Shown piece by piece: positions 8,772 through 18,162 of a stretch of 64,000 nucleotides of DNA. The stretch lies in the NCBI RefSeq assembly GCF_035440685.1, contig NZ_DAORMW010000023.1; one strand, given 5' to 3'. Position numbers and translations under genes: made by a program. This DNA comes from Accumulibacter appositus. Its GTDB lineage: Bacteria; Pseudomonadota; Gammaproteobacteria; Burkholderiales; Rhodocyclaceae. The notes below the pieces were generated by a model. It searched no databases and was not told the origin of the DNA. It was given only the letters and a program-made list of their open reading frames with translations. The first letter of the stretch is position 1, and every line of letters starts with the position of its first letter.

Positions 8772-9230
8772 ATGGTTTTGAAGCGCGCTGCGATACGTTT
8801 CTTCTCGATAGCCTGCTTTTGCATGGCACTTATTCAGTCACCCGCGCTGGCACGCGACATGGTCAGCATCAAGGGCTCAATCGTGAACATGCGCTCGGGA
8901 CCCAGTACCCGATCCGAAATTCTGTGGGAACTCAAGCGGGGATACCCGTTGCAGGTGCTCAAGCGCAAGGGCAGCTGGCTGCAGGTGCGTGACTTCGAAA
9001 ACGACAAGGGATGGGTGGCAAAGTCTCTCACCAACCGCAAGCCACACTATATCGTCAAGGCGTCGGTGGCCAATATGCGCAGTGGCCCGGGCACCCGTTA
9101 TCGCATCATCGGCAAGTCCGAACGCTACGATCTGCTGCGCACCCGCAGCGCCAAGGCCGATTGGGTGCAGGTCGAACGTTCCGATGGCGTCAAGGGCTGG
9201 GTGGCGAAACGCCTTCTGTGGGGTTGGTAA
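8772..9230 (+). CDS. Secreted bacterial SH3 (SH3b) domain protein
   Basis: 152 aa. The first ~28 residues form a signal peptide (positively charged start, hydrophobic core, ending SPALA-RD). Two tandem SH3b repeats follow, each with a conserved NMRSGPSTRSE or NMRSGPGTRYR segment and a closing KGWVAK. Such domains bind peptidoglycan or other envelope ligands, so a periplasmic cell-wall role is likely but unproven. The ATG was chosen because AGGAGG lies ten bases upstream and a signal peptide begins there; the longer frame from 8583 has neither. It is monocistronic, facing the convergent argP gene. Confidence 0.85.
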   Translation: MVLKRAAIRFFSIACFCMALIQSPALARDMVSIKGSIVNMRSGPSTRSEILWELKRGYPLQVLKRKGSWLQVRDFENDKGWVAKSLTNRKPHYIVKASVANMRSGPGTRYRIIGKSERYDLLRTRSAKADWVQVERSDGVKGWVAKRLLWGW

Positions 9231-9286
9231 GGCCCACCAGCCGACTGCGCAGGCTGTCCCTGTGCGACAAGCGCCCGCCCTACGCA

Positions 9287-10201
9287 CTAACCGGCTTGTG
9301 TTTGCCGCAGCGCCTTCCCTGCCGCCTTATGCACCAGTCGGCTTAGAGAGTCTAGCGCCGACGACGTAATCCGCCAGCGATGCCAGAACAGTGGAACATC
9401 CAGGCAACGCGGCGCAGCGAGTTCAACGAGTTGCCCCGCTTTCAGGTGCGCCTCGGCCAGCTGCTCCGGGATCATTCCCCAGGTCATGCCGCGCAGCACC
9501 GCTTCACCGAAAGATCGGGTGGTGGGTAGGTAGTGCGTCGGCGGCTTGATGACGGCATCGGTCAGCTGTGCCAAAAACGCCTGCTGCAGGGCATCCTTCT
9601 TGTTGAACCTCAACATCGGTGCAGCGTTCAGTGACTCGGCATTGATTCCTGCGGAGAAGTGCCGTTCGACATATGACGGCGAAGCCAGGGCCAGATAGCG
9701 CATCACGCCGAGCGCTTCGACCCGGCAGCCCTGAATCGCCTTGGCATTGGCACTGACGCCAGCCATCACGGTGCCTTCGCGCAGCAACAGCACCGAGTGA
9801 TCCTGATCCTCGACCCGGAGATCAAGCGTAATGGTCGTGCTCGCGGCCAGATCATCGAACACCTCAAGAAACCAGCTGTCGAGAGAGTCGGCGTTGATCA
9901 CCATCGGGATGCGCACGCTGAATGGGGTGCCGGCGTCGGTATCGACCACGCCCAGTGCCGAGAGCGCCTCGGATTCCAGAAGGGCAAGCTCTTCCGCGTA
10001 GCGTAGCAGGGGGCGTCCGGCGGCCGTTGCCTGGCAGGGCGTGGAGCGCTGGATCAGTACCTGCCCCATGCGTTCCTCCAGCAACTTGATCCGCTGACTG
10101 ATTGCCGATGGGGTTACGTTCAACTTTCGTGCAGCCAAGTCGAAACTGCCTTCGCGGATGGCTTCGGCGAAGGCAGCCAATTGCGCGTTGTCGATCTTCA
10201 T
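9287..10201 (-). CDS. argP: LysR-type regulator ArgP
   Basis: 304 aa, a typical LysR-type regulator. The N-terminal winged helix has SFDLAARKLNVTPSAISQRIK at about residues 19-39 and the substrate-binding domain follows. It is assigned to ArgP (IciA) rather than another LysR because it is divergently transcribed from an argO/lysE-type basic amino acid exporter, the known ArgP target in Escherichia coli and the LysG target layout in Corynebacterium, and because the STPCQ(A)TAAG segment is of the ArgP type. It would sense lysine or arginine and switch on the exporter. A family A repeat (A2) lies between this gene and argO, in its leader. Confidence 0.88.
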   Translation of the reverse strand: MKIDNAQLAAFAEAIREGSFDLAARKLNVTPSAISQRIKLLEERMGQVLIQRSTPCQATAAGRPLLRYAEELALLESEALSALGVVDTDAGTPFSVRIPMVINADSLDSWFLEVFDDLAASTTITLDLRVEDQDHSVLLLREGTVMAGVSANAKAIQGCRVEALGVMRYLALASPSYVERHFSAGINAESLNAAPMLRFNKKDALQQAFLAQLTDAVIKPPTHYLPTTRSFGEAVLRGMTWGMIPEQLAEAHLKAGQLVELAAPRCLDVPLFWHRWRITSSALDSLSRLVHKAAGKALRQTQAG

Positions 10202-10207
10202 GGGTGA

Positions 10208-10331
10208 ATGTGAAAGTCGCGCAAGCGACTCACGACGCTCCCTTCTCCCCTCGCGGGAGAAGGGTTGGGGAAGAGGGGGAAACGGCCATGACTTACATGA
10301 CTTGGGGTGTTTCCAGGTTTCATGGCCGTTA
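10208..10331 (+). repeat. Family A intergenic element, copy A2
   Basis: Complete element with all three inverted repeats: AGTCGCG/GCGACT, CCTTCTCCC/GGGAGAAGG, and AACGGCCATGAC...CATGGCCGTT. The paired changes in the third stem relative to the other copies (GGCCATG with CATGGCC) preserve pairing. It lies between divergent argP and argO. Confidence 0.8.
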
Positions 10332-10420
10332 AAAAAACTAATGAATAGTTAGGAAGTTTAACTGTATTTGTTTTGTGGCGCACCATAAGCTGACCCCATG
10401 GCCAACTTCACTGACAAATC

Positions 10421-11020
10421 ATGCCCACAGACCTGATTGCCGGATTCCTGTCCGGTGCCGTCCTCATTGTCGCCATTGGTGCCCAGAACTCTTACGTGCT
10501 TCGCCAAGGTATCCGACGCGAGCATGTCCTGCCACTGGTGCTTTTCTGCGCCAGCGCCGACGCCCTGCTGATCGTGGCCGGCGTTGCCGGGCTGGGGGCG
10601 CTGATCCAGGCCCAGCCAGGCTTGCTCGGCCTGGCGCGCTACGGCGGTGCGGCGTTTTTGCTTGCCTACGGACTGGCATCTGCGCAGCGTGCCTGGAAAC
10701 CACAACAACTGGTCCTCGGCGCCGGGACCCGCTTGCCGCTCGGTGTGGCCATGGCCACCTGCCTTGGCTTTACCTTTCTGAATCCGCATGTCTATCTGGA
10801 TACGGTGATTCTTCTCGGCGCGCTGGCCAGCCAGAGAGAAGAAGGACGATGGATTTTTGCCGCGGGAGCTGCTGGCGCGAGCTTTGTCTGGTTCTTTGCG
10901 CTCGGTTACGGGGCGCGTTTTCTGGCGCCGCTGTTCGCCAAACCTCTCTCCTGGCGCATCCTCGATTCAATGATCAGCATGACGATGCTTGGGCTCGGGA
11001 GTCTGTTGATTCTGGAGTAG
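10421..11020 (+). CDS. argO: LysE/ArgO family basic amino acid exporter
   Basis: 199 aa with about six membrane segments, as expected for the LysE superfamily. The start PTDLIAGFLSGAVLIVAIGAQNSYVLRQG is the LysE/ArgO N-terminal signature (IGAQN.(F/Y)VL(R/K)QG), and FLNPHVYLDTV is the conserved NPHVYLDT motif. It exports arginine and/or lysine across the inner membrane. The divergent argP gene is its likely activator. The A+T-rich stretch between repeat A2 and the ATG probably holds the promoter and ArgP site, but I could not define boxes. No clear ribosome-binding site precedes the ATG. Confidence 0.9.
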   Translation: MPTDLIAGFLSGAVLIVAIGAQNSYVLRQGIRREHVLPLVLFCASADALLIVAGVAGLGALIQAQPGLLGLARYGGAAFLLAYGLASAQRAWKPQQLVLGAGTRLPLGVAMATCLGFTFLNPHVYLDTVILLGALASQREEGRWIFAAGAAGASFVWFFALGYGARFLAPLFAKPLSWRILDSMISMTMLGLGSLLILE

Positions 11021-11140
11021 CCGCCTGGCAATGCTTGGCGGATCCTTGCTTCACTTGGCGTCTGTGTACGCCGGAGCCTGGGCAAGCGCTTGACGAGAAT
11101 TTCCCTTGCCGGATCTTCGGGCTTGCCTTTTTATCCAAGG

Positions 11141-11156
11141 CTGTATAAAAATACAG
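11141..11156 (+). promoter_or_regulatory. LexA operator (SOS box) for lexA-imuA-imuB
   Basis: CTGTATAAAAATACAG is a perfect CTGT-N8-ACAG SOS box, 24 bp before the lexA start codon. It implies LexA autoregulation and DNA-damage induction of the whole downstream operon. Confidence 0.93.
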
Positions 11157-11180
11157 TCCTGACGACAGGAGCTCACGATC

Positions 11181-11792
11181 ATGACCAGAGGTGCATCGCT
11201 TACCCCGCGACAACAGGAAATTCTCGACTTCATTCGTAACACACTGGAAATCCTCGGCGCGCCACCGACTCGGGCGGAAATCGCCAGTGCCTTCGGATTC
11301 GCCTCGCACAATGCTGCTGAGGAGCACCTCAAGGCGCTTGCCAAGAAAGGCATCATCGTGCTTGAACCCGGTTCGGCACGTGGTATCCGCCTGGTCGAGC
11401 AACTCGGTTTGCCGCTGATCGGCAGTGTGGCTGCCGGCAGTCCGATTCTGGCGGTGGAAAACGTACAGTGCCGTTATACGGTCGATGCCAGTCTGTTCAA
11501 GCCGCGTGCCGACTTTCTCTTGCGCGTGCGCGGCCTGTCGATGATCAACGCCGGCATTCTGGACGGGGATCTGCTCGCCGTGCATCGCAGTAGCGAAGTA
11601 CGCAACGGCCAGATTGTCGTTGCCCGGCTCGATGACGAGGTGACGGTCAAGCGTTTTCGCCGGCAGGGAGGGACGGTCGAACTGATCGCCGAGAATCCCG
11701 ATTTCGAACCGATCGTCGTCGATTCGGAAGCGCAAAAATTGGCTATCGAAGGCATCGCTGTCGGCGTGATCCGCGGCAGCGAGACGATGTGA
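11181..11792 (+). CDS. lexA: SOS repressor LexA
   Basis: 203 aa, standard length. An N-terminal winged helix (residues 1-70) recognises the SOS box. The self-cleavage site is Ala85-Gly86 in SVAAGSPI, with the serine nucleophile Ser120 in RGLSM and the general-base Lys157 in VTVKRF. RecA filaments trigger autocleavage after DNA damage. AGGAG precedes the ATG. A consensus SOS box lies just upstream, and the gene is followed almost directly by imuA and imuB, so repressor and mutagenesis genes share one LexA-controlled transcript. Confidence 0.97.
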   Translation: MTRGASLTPRQQEILDFIRNTLEILGAPPTRAEIASAFGFASHNAAEEHLKALAKKGIIVLEPGSARGIRLVEQLGLPLIGSVAAGSPILAVENVQCRYTVDASLFKPRADFLLRVRGLSMINAGILDGDLLAVHRSSEVRNGQIVVARLDDEVTVKRFRRQGGTVELIAENPDFEPIVVDSEAQKLAIEGIAVGVIRGSETM

Positions 11793-11845
11793 GTGCCGCT
11801 TGGCCTCTTTTCACTTGCCAGCCGTCCGGCCTTCCATACTTCCCA

Positions 11846-12562
11846 ATGTCTGCCATGTCTTCATCGCTAACGCTTTCGCAAGTTCTTGATCGCCCCGATG
11901 TCTGGCGCGGCGATACGCTGGCCAGAGCACCCTTGCCCGGAGTGCCGACGGGCTTTGCCGAACTTGACCGGGAGCTGCCCGGCGGCGGCTGGCCGCGTGG
12001 CGGCTTGACCGAAATCCTGCCCTTGCGTCGGGGTATTGGCGAATTGAGTCTGCTATTGCCAGCACTGGCGCGGCTGTCGAGCGACGAACTTGCCTGGCTC
12101 GTCTGTGTGGCCTCGCCGCATCCGCTGCATGCGCCAGCACTGCACGAATCCGGCATTGATTTATCGCGCCTGCTGGTGGCCAGCGCGCCCGGTCGGGATA
12201 GCGCCTGGGTCTGTGAGCGCTCACTCGCGACTGATGGCGTTGGTGCAGTGGTCGCCTGGCTGCCGGAAATACAGACCAGCACACTGCGCCGGCTACAGCT
12301 TGCTGCCGAGAGCAGTCGCACTCTACTGTTCGTTTTTCGTCCGCCAGCCTGTGCCAGTCAATCCTCGCCGGCGCCGCTGCGTCTGGCCCTCGAAGGCGAG
12401 GGGGAAAAACTGATCGTTCGTCTTCTCAAGCGCCGTGGCAGCGCGCAGTCAGCGTCCCTGCCGATTAGCATTCAACGCCCGCTGCGCCGGCATCATGCTC
12501 TGGCTTGCCCTGTACCTGCCACGTCTGCCGCTCGAAGTCTTTCCCAGCCTGCCGTCGCCTAA
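11846..12562 (+). CDS. imuA: Translesion-synthesis accessory protein ImuA
   Basis: About 238 aa. The segment VPTGFAELDRELPGGGWPRGGLTEIL resembles the RecA-type N-terminal region of ImuA/SulA-like proteins, followed by a RecA-fold core (LAWLVCVASP, VGAVVAWLPE). ImuA works with ImuB in damage-induced mutagenesis. The start was placed at the ATG before the family-typical SLTLSQVLDRPDVWRGD stretch; an upstream GTG at 11789 overlapping the lexA stop and an ATG at 11855 are alternatives. The C-terminus overlaps imuB by 68 bp. The gene lies in the lexA operon. Confidence 0.88.
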   Translation: MSAMSSSLTLSQVLDRPDVWRGDTLARAPLPGVPTGFAELDRELPGGGWPRGGLTEILPLRRGIGELSLLLPALARLSSDELAWLVCVASPHPLHAPALHESGIDLSRLLVASAPGRDSAWVCERSLATDGVGAVVAWLPEIQTSTLRRLQLAAESSRTLLFVFRPPACASQSSPAPLRLALEGEGEKLIVRLLKRRGSAQSASLPISIQRPLRRHHALACPVPATSAARSLSQPAVA

Positions 12563-13979
12563 AGCCATCGTCAGCCGTGAACGTGTCGTCATTGCTGACG
12601 CGGTGGCGAATTCGGCTGGCGTGATTCCTGGGCTGCGCTTGTCCGAGGCGTGGGCTTTCGTGCCCACACTGGCCGTACAGCAGCGCGACCTCGCGCGTGA
12701 GCAGCTGGCCCTGACCGGGCTCGCCTGTTGGGCCGGCGGCTTCACCTCGGAAATCTGCTGCCTGCCACCCCAGACACTGCTGCTGGAAGTGGCTGCATCC
12801 TTGCGTCTTTTCGGCGGCGCCACGGCGCTCTTCGAGCGCATTGTCAGCGGCTGCGCCGAACAGGGCTTTGCTCCGCAAGCGGCACTGGCGCCCACGCCGC
12901 TCGCTGCGCAGTGGCTGGCCCTTGCCGGCGACCATGAGCCCTGTCTCGATATCGGTGAGTTGCCGCTGCGGCTTGGCAGACTGCCGCTGGCGGTTCTCGA
13001 CTTCTCGCCGCAGAAGCAGGCCCGGCTCGGCAGTTTTGGCGCGCGTCTGCTCGCTGAGGTGCTTGCTCTGCCGCGCGCCGGCCTGGCACGACGACTCGGC
13101 AGCGGTTTTGTCGCTGACCTGGCGCGTGCGCTCGGTGAGTTACCGGATCCGCGGACGCGCTTTGCCTTTCCGGAGCGTTTTGTCGAGCGACTGGAACTGC
13201 CGACGCGGACGGACAATGCGCTTGCTCTCGGTTTTGCCGGGCGCCGCCTGATCGCCAGCCTGTGTGGCTGGCTGGCGGCGCGCGCCGAGGGGGTCAGTGA
13301 ATGCCGCTTCGAGTTTGCCCACGAACGCGCCACGAGGCAGCGATCGAGCACGGTTCTGAGTCTCGCTTTCAGCACCGCCACGCGCGACTGCGAACGGATT
13401 GTCCGGCTACTCATGGAGCGCCTGCAGCGGCTTGAACTACCCGCTGCTGTCGAGTCAGTCAGCTTGCGGGCCGAGGCAATGGAGGCGCTGGCAGGACGCA
13501 CGAACAGCCTATTCGGCTTGCGCAGCGAGGGCGCTGGCGGTGATTCGCTGGGCGCGCTGGTCGAGCACCTGCAGGCGCGCCTGGGGCACGGCCGCGTGCA
13601 TGCGCTTGCGGCCGTGGCCGAGCACCGCCCGGAGAACGCCTCGCGACGAGTCAAGCCTGTGCTGCTGGCCGGAGAGAGAACAGCAGCGAAATTGTTTGCC
13701 GCTCCGGATCTGTCGGAGAAAACGCCTGGCCCTCGTCCTCTATGGCTTCTGGCCAGCCCGCTGGCCTTGCGCGAAATGGCCGGTCGGCCGCAGTGTGGGG
13801 GGGCCTTGCGTCTGCTTGCCGGGCCGGAGCGCATCGAGAGTGGCTGGTGGGATGCTGCCGAGCCCGATGCGCTTGGCGATGTGCGTCGCGACTACTTCGT
13901 TGCCATTTCCATGCGCAACGAATGGCTGTGGATCTTTCGTAGCCGGGCAGGGTGGTTTTTGCATGGCGTGTTTGCCTGA
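12495..13979 (+). CDS. imuB: Y-family polymerase-like protein ImuB
   Basis: 494 aa. It begins MLWLALYLPRLPLEVF, the usual ImuB start, and ends in the conserved DYFVAISMRNEWLWIFR....WFLHGVFA segment. ImuB is a catalytically dead Y-family homologue that recruits the mutasome to the sliding clamp. No intact polymerase acidic triad is evident. The start was chosen at the internal ATG because the earlier GTG frame is not family-like. It overlaps imuA. In most bacteria a dnaE2 polymerase follows; here the next gene is a hemerythrin, so any dnaE2 must be elsewhere. Confidence 0.9.
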   Translation: MLWLALYLPRLPLEVFPSLPSPKAIVSRERVVIADAVANSAGVIPGLRLSEAWAFVPTLAVQQRDLAREQLALTGLACWAGGFTSEICCLPPQTLLLEVAASLRLFGGATALFERIVSGCAEQGFAPQAALAPTPLAAQWLALAGDHEPCLDIGELPLRLGRLPLAVLDFSPQKQARLGSFGARLLAEVLALPRAGLARRLGSGFVADLARALGELPDPRTRFAFPERFVERLELPTRTDNALALGFAGRRLIASLCGWLAARAEGVSECRFEFAHERATRQRSSTVLSLAFSTATRDCERIVRLLMERLQRLELPAAVESVSLRAEAMEALAGRTNSLFGLRSEGAGGDSLGALVEHLQARLGHGRVHALAAVAEHRPENASRRVKPVLLAGERTAAKLFAAPDLSEKTPGPRPLWLLASPLALREMAGRPQCGGALRLLAGPERIESGWWDAAEPDALGDVRRDYFVAISMRNEWLWIFRSRAGWFLHGVFA

Positions 13980-14067
13980 AAGCGTCCGATTTGACTGGTG
14001 CTTTCTGATCCCCCTTTTTATACTGTGACTATTGTCGAAATCGACCATTTACCCGCGGAGCCTGAGC

Positions 14068-14469
14068 ATGGAGTACACCCTTAGCGGCTTGTTACCGAAG
14101 GAGCTGCTGATCGATCTACCCGAAATCGATGTTCAGCACGAGGAGATCTTTCGCCGTATCGAGATGCTCAAGAGTTCATCCTTTGGCAGCAAACCCACAT
14201 CCCTGGGCGAGTTTCACAGCCTGCTCGACTATCTGGAGTGGCATTTTGCCAGCGAAGAGCGCGTTGCGCGCCAGCTCGGCGTTGACTTTGCCGATCATGC
14301 CCGAATCCACGACGAGAACCTGCGTACGCTACGCAAGGCGCTCGCCGCCGTGCAGGATGGTTCGCAGGATGTTCACTCCTTCCTGCGGTATACCGAATAC
14401 TGGTTCGAACGTCATATCTCCGACGAAGACAAGCCCTTCGCCGCCAGGCTGCGGGCGCGTACTGTCTGA
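14068..14469 (+). CDS. Bacteriohemerythrin
   Basis: 133 aa single hemerythrin domain. The di-iron ligands are visible in order: VQHEEIF, EFHSLLDYLEWHFASEE, HARIHDE and ERHISDEDKPF. Such proteins bind O2 and serve in oxygen sensing or delivery in microaerobic bacteria. The ATG at 14068 is preceded by GGAG at proper spacing, which decides against the upstream start at 14032. The gene stands alone between imuB and pgi. A TTGACT...TATACT pair lies upstream, but its 22-bp spacer makes it a poor promoter. Confidence 0.9.
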   Translation: MEYTLSGLLPKELLIDLPEIDVQHEEIFRRIEMLKSSSFGSKPTSLGEFHSLLDYLEWHFASEERVARQLGVDFADHARIHDENLRTLRKALAAVQDGSQDVHSFLRYTEYWFERHISDEDKPFAARLRARTV

Positions 14470-14742
14470 GCTCTTGCGCTGCTCGCGGTCTGTCGTCGTC
14501 AATCTGCGCGGCGACGCTCCGCTGCCAGCGAATATGCTTTTCGAGAATGCCCGTAAACAGTCCCGTGCAGTGCCGTTGACAGTCGTTTTTGCAGCCTTCG
14601 CCGCGCATTCTTTTTTGCGTTCTATCGAGCATTCTGGCAAGCTAATAAGCGGAACAGCATATGTTGTCATATTTCATTGCACGCCCCTTTAATCGGCCAT
14701 TTGTAGATGGCCTGACCACTCCTTGATGAGCTCGTACCGACC

Positions 14743-16377
14743 ATGAACATTACCTCCTCAGCCGCCTGGAAGGCCATTGAAGCGCACCGGAAATCGTTCT
14801 CTCCAGTGCATCTCAGACAACTCTTTGCCAGTGATCCGGATCGCGTCGCTACCCTCTCGCTGAGCTTCGATGGGATCCTTTTCGATTTCTCGAAGCAGCG
14901 CCTGGATTCGACGACGCTGGCTCTACTGGTTGAGCTGACCAAAGAAGTCGGCCTTGCCGAATCGACGGCTAGAATGTTCGGCGGCGAGAAGATCAATGTC
15001 AGTGAAGATCGCTCGGTGCTGCACGTCGCCTTGCGGCGATCCGGCGCACCGTTTCCCAGTGCCGACTTCGACGTCATGGCCGAGGTCTTGCCAACGCGCC
15101 AGCGCATGGCCGCCTTCGCCGATCGTGTTCGCGCTGGCGAGGCGCTTGGTTTTACCGGCATGCCGATTCGCACGGTCGTCAATATCGGCATCGGCGGCTC
15201 GGACCTCGGGCCGAAAATGCTCGCTTACGCGCTGCGTTCGATTTCGCATCCGGCGCTTGCCGTGCATTATGTCTCCAACCTCGATAGCGCCCAGCTGGCG
15301 CCGCTCCTGCAAACCCTTGATCCGCGCACGACGCTTTTCCTGGTGGCCAGCAAGACCTTCACCACGCAGGAAACGATGCTCAACGCGCAAACCGCGCGCA
15401 ACTGGCTGGTGGCCAACCTTGGCGACGCTGCCGCCGTTGCCCGCCATTTTGCCGCCCTGACGGCCAAGCCCGAGCGTGCGGTCGACTTCGGGATTGACGA
15501 AGGCTCGGTCTTTCCTCTCTGGGACTGGGTCGGTGGTCGTTTTTCGCTGTGGTCGGCGGTTGGCCTGGCGTTGATGATCGCCATCGGGCCGCAGGCCTAT
15601 GCCGAACTGCTGGCCGGCGCCGAGCGCATGGACGAGCATTTCCGCAGCACGCCCTGCGAACGCAACCTGCCCGTGGTGATGGCCCTGATCGGGATCTGGA
15701 ACACCAACTTCCTGGGGGCGACCACCAACGCCGTATTGCCCTACAACGAGTCCCTGCGCTACTTCCCCTCTTTCCTGCAGCAACTCGAGATGGAAAGCAA
15801 CGGCAAGTCCGTCGGGATTGATGGCCAGCCGCTCGCCCATGCCTCGAATCCCATCGTCTGGGGTGAACTCGGCAACAACGGCCAGCACGCGTTTTTCCAG
15901 CTTCTCCATCAGGGTGGGCGATTGGTGCCCTGCGATTTCATCGCCGCCGTACGTTCGGATTACCCCTTGCCCGGGCATCAGGAGGCGCTGCTCGCCAACT
16001 GCTTCGCACAGAGCGCGGCGCTGGCATTCGGCAAGACCGAGGATGAGGCACGCAGCGAGCTGAGCGGCAGCATGTCGGCCGCGAAGCTTGCGGAACTCCT
16101 GCCGCACAAGGTCTTTGCCGGCAATCAGCCGTCGTCCACGCTGCTGCTGTCGCGGCTTGACCCGCAAACGCTCGGTGCCCTGGTTGCACTTTACGAACAC
16201 AAGGTTTTCGTGCAGGGCGCCATCTGGGGGCTCAATTCCTTCGATCAGTGGGGCGTCGAGCTTGGCAAGGCGGTGGCCAACAGCATTCTGCCTGCAGTGA
16301 GCGACGCGCAGCTGGCGAAAAAACTCGACGCATCAACGCAAGGGCTGCTGGCCTTCACCCGGCAGCATATTGCCTGA
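14743..16377 (+). CDS. pgi: Glucose-6-phosphate isomerase
   Basis: 544 aa, full length. Interconverts glucose-6-phosphate and fructose-6-phosphate. Signatures seen: NIGIGGSDLGPKM near residues 145-158, the SKTFTTQET phosphate-binding loop near 205, the active-site region GVPFGNT-like YNESLRYFPSFLQQLEMESNGK near 340-365, and GTNGQHAFFQLLHQG-type NNGQHAFFQLLHQG. It is the first gene of a four-gene cluster (pgi-pgm-glgC-glgA) that routes hexose phosphate to glycogen. A GAGCTCG lies before the ATG. The 273-bp gap from the hemerythrin gene to this one shows no feature I can define. Confidence 0.97.
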   Translation: MNITSSAAWKAIEAHRKSFSPVHLRQLFASDPDRVATLSLSFDGILFDFSKQRLDSTTLALLVELTKEVGLAESTARMFGGEKINVSEDRSVLHVALRRSGAPFPSADFDVMAEVLPTRQRMAAFADRVRAGEALGFTGMPIRTVVNIGIGGSDLGPKMLAYALRSISHPALAVHYVSNLDSAQLAPLLQTLDPRTTLFLVASKTFTTQETMLNAQTARNWLVANLGDAAAVARHFAALTAKPERAVDFGIDEGSVFPLWDWVGGRFSLWSAVGLALMIAIGPQAYAELLAGAERMDEHFRSTPCERNLPVVMALIGIWNTNFLGATTNAVLPYNESLRYFPSFLQQLEMESNGKSVGIDGQPLAHASNPIVWGELGNNGQHAFFQLLHQGGRLVPCDFIAAVRSDYPLPGHQEALLANCFAQSAALAFGKTEDEARSELSGSMSAAKLAELLPHKVFAGNQPSSTLLLSRLDPQTLGALVALYEHKVFVQGAIWGLNSFDQWGVELGKAVANSILPAVSDAQLAKKLDASTQGLLAFTRQHIA

Positions 16378-16431
16378 ACCGATTTTGCTCCGGTATCCGG
16401 CCGGGGCGCTCAATTTGCCATGAGGCATGAC

Positions 16432-18075
16432 ATGACTACGAAGGTGATCAGTGTTTCCAGTGCGCCGTTCTCCGGCCAGAAACCGGGAACGTCCGGGCTG
16501 CGGAAGAAGGTGACGGTATTTCAGCAGGAGCGGTATCTCGAGAACTTCGTGCAGGCCATTTTCGACACGCTGAGCGGCCAGCAAGGAAAAACGCTGGTCG
16601 TCGGCGGTGACGGCCGCTATTACAACGATGTTGCCATTCAAACCATTCTGCGCATGGCGGCGGCGGCCGGCTTTGGCCGTGCTCTGGTCGGTTGTGACGG
16701 CATTCTGTCGACGCCGGCCGCCAGCGCGGTGATCCGCAAATGGCAGGCCTTTGGTGGCCTTATCCTGTCCGCCAGCCACAATCCGGGTGGTCCCGATGGC
16801 GACTTCGGCATCAAGTACAACCTCGGCAATGGCGGACCGGCGAACGAAGCCTTTACCGACGCGGTTTATCAGCGCACGCAGGAGATCAGTGCCTATCGCA
16901 CTATCGAGTCCGCCGATATCGACCTCGGACGACAGGGTGAGTTTCAAGTTGGCGACATGCTCGTCAGCATCATCGATCCGGTCGCCGACTATGCCGAACT
17001 GCTGGAGTCCCTGTTTGACTTCGATCGCATTGCTGCTCTGCTCGCACGTGCGGACTTCCGCATGCGTTTCGACGCCATGCATGCTGTCACCGGTCCCTAC
17101 GCAAAGGCCATTCTGGAAGGCCGTCTCGGCGCTCCAGCGGGCACCGTGGTGAACGGCACGCCGCTGCCGGATTTTGGCGGCGGGCATCCCGATCCGAATC
17201 CTGTCTATGCGGCCGAACTGGTCGCTGCGCTGGCCGACAGCCGCTCGGGTTTGTCGTTCGGCGCGGCTTCGGATGGTGACGGCGATCGCAACATGGTCGT
17301 TGGTCGCGGTTTTGTTGTCAGCCCCAGTGACAGCCTGGCGGTCATCGCTGCGAACCATGCCTTGGTACCCGGCTACGCGGCCGGCTTGGCGGGTGTTGCG
17401 CGCTCGATGCCGACCAGTTGCGCGGTGGACCGGGTCGCCAAAGCTCTGGGTATTCCCTGTTACGAAACACCGACGGGCTGGAAATACTTCGGTTCCCTGC
17501 TTGATGCCGGCAAAGCCACCATCTGCGGCGAAGAGAGCGCCGGTACCGGGTCCAGTCACGTGCGCGAGAAGGATGGCCTGTGGGCCGTCCTCTACTGGCT
17601 CAACATCCTGGCGGTGCGCGATACGCCCGCCGATGTCATCGTGCGCGAGCACTGGCAGCGTTTTGGACGCAACGTCTATTCGCGCCACGATTACGAAGGC
17701 ATCGAGACCGCCGCGGCTGATCGCCTGATGGACAATTTGCGCGCGCAGTTGCCGCAACTGGCGGGCACGCTGTGCAATGAACTGCGCATCGAGGCCGCCG
17801 ATGATTTCGCCTATACCGACCCGGTCGATGGCTCACGCTCGGAGCGTCAGGGCATCCGCATCATGCTCGACGATGGCTCGCGGGTGGTTTTCAGGCTTTC
17901 CGGCACGGGTACGGAAGGGGCGACGCTGCGCGTCTATCTCGAGCGTTTCGTGGCCGACCCAAGTCTCCACGAGGTGCCGACGCAAGAGGCGCTCGCACCG
18001 CTCGTGCAACTTGCCGAGACGGTCGCGCAGATTTCCGTGATCACTGGGCGAAAGAGCCCGGATGTGATCAGCTAG
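16432..18075 (+). CDS. pgm: Phosphoglucomutase (alpha-D-glucose-specific)
   Basis: 547 aa, the long form of the alpha-D-phosphohexomutase family. Converts glucose-6-phosphate to glucose-1-phosphate. The phosphoserine loop LSASHNPGG sits near residues 113-121, the metal loop DGDGDRNM near 285, the sugar-specificity loop CGEESAGTGSSH near 370, and the C-terminal phosphate site FRLSGTGTEGATLR near 490. The start at 16432 has GAGG ten bases upstream; an ATG at 16420 is less likely. It sits 54 bp after pgi and supplies glucose-1-phosphate to GlgC. Confidence 0.96.
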   Translation: MTTKVISVSSAPFSGQKPGTSGLRKKVTVFQQERYLENFVQAIFDTLSGQQGKTLVVGGDGRYYNDVAIQTILRMAAAAGFGRALVGCDGILSTPAASAVIRKWQAFGGLILSASHNPGGPDGDFGIKYNLGNGGPANEAFTDAVYQRTQEISAYRTIESADIDLGRQGEFQVGDMLVSIIDPVADYAELLESLFDFDRIAALLARADFRMRFDAMHAVTGPYAKAILEGRLGAPAGTVVNGTPLPDFGGGHPDPNPVYAAELVAALADSRSGLSFGAASDGDGDRNMVVGRGFVVSPSDSLAVIAANHALVPGYAAGLAGVARSMPTSCAVDRVAKALGIPCYETPTGWKYFGSLLDAGKATICGEESAGTGSSHVREKDGLWAVLYWLNILAVRDTPADVIVREHWQRFGRNVYSRHDYEGIETAAADRLMDNLRAQLPQLAGTLCNELRIEAADDFAYTDPVDGSRSERQGIRIMLDDGSRVVFRLSGTGTEGATLRVYLERFVADPSLHEVPTQEALAPLVQLAETVAQISVITGRKSPDVIS

Positions 18076-18162
18076 GAAGAGGTGACGCGTGGTGCGCGTG
18101 CGTACTTACACCCGGTGGCGCCGCCGGAGGCGATGAATCAAGCTCGAAAAGGGGATAAGAAA

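Noticed and set aside
13991..14024. Sigma-70 promoter before the hemerythrin gene
   Set aside because: TTGACT and TATACT are present, but the spacer is 22 bp, too long for a normal promoter.
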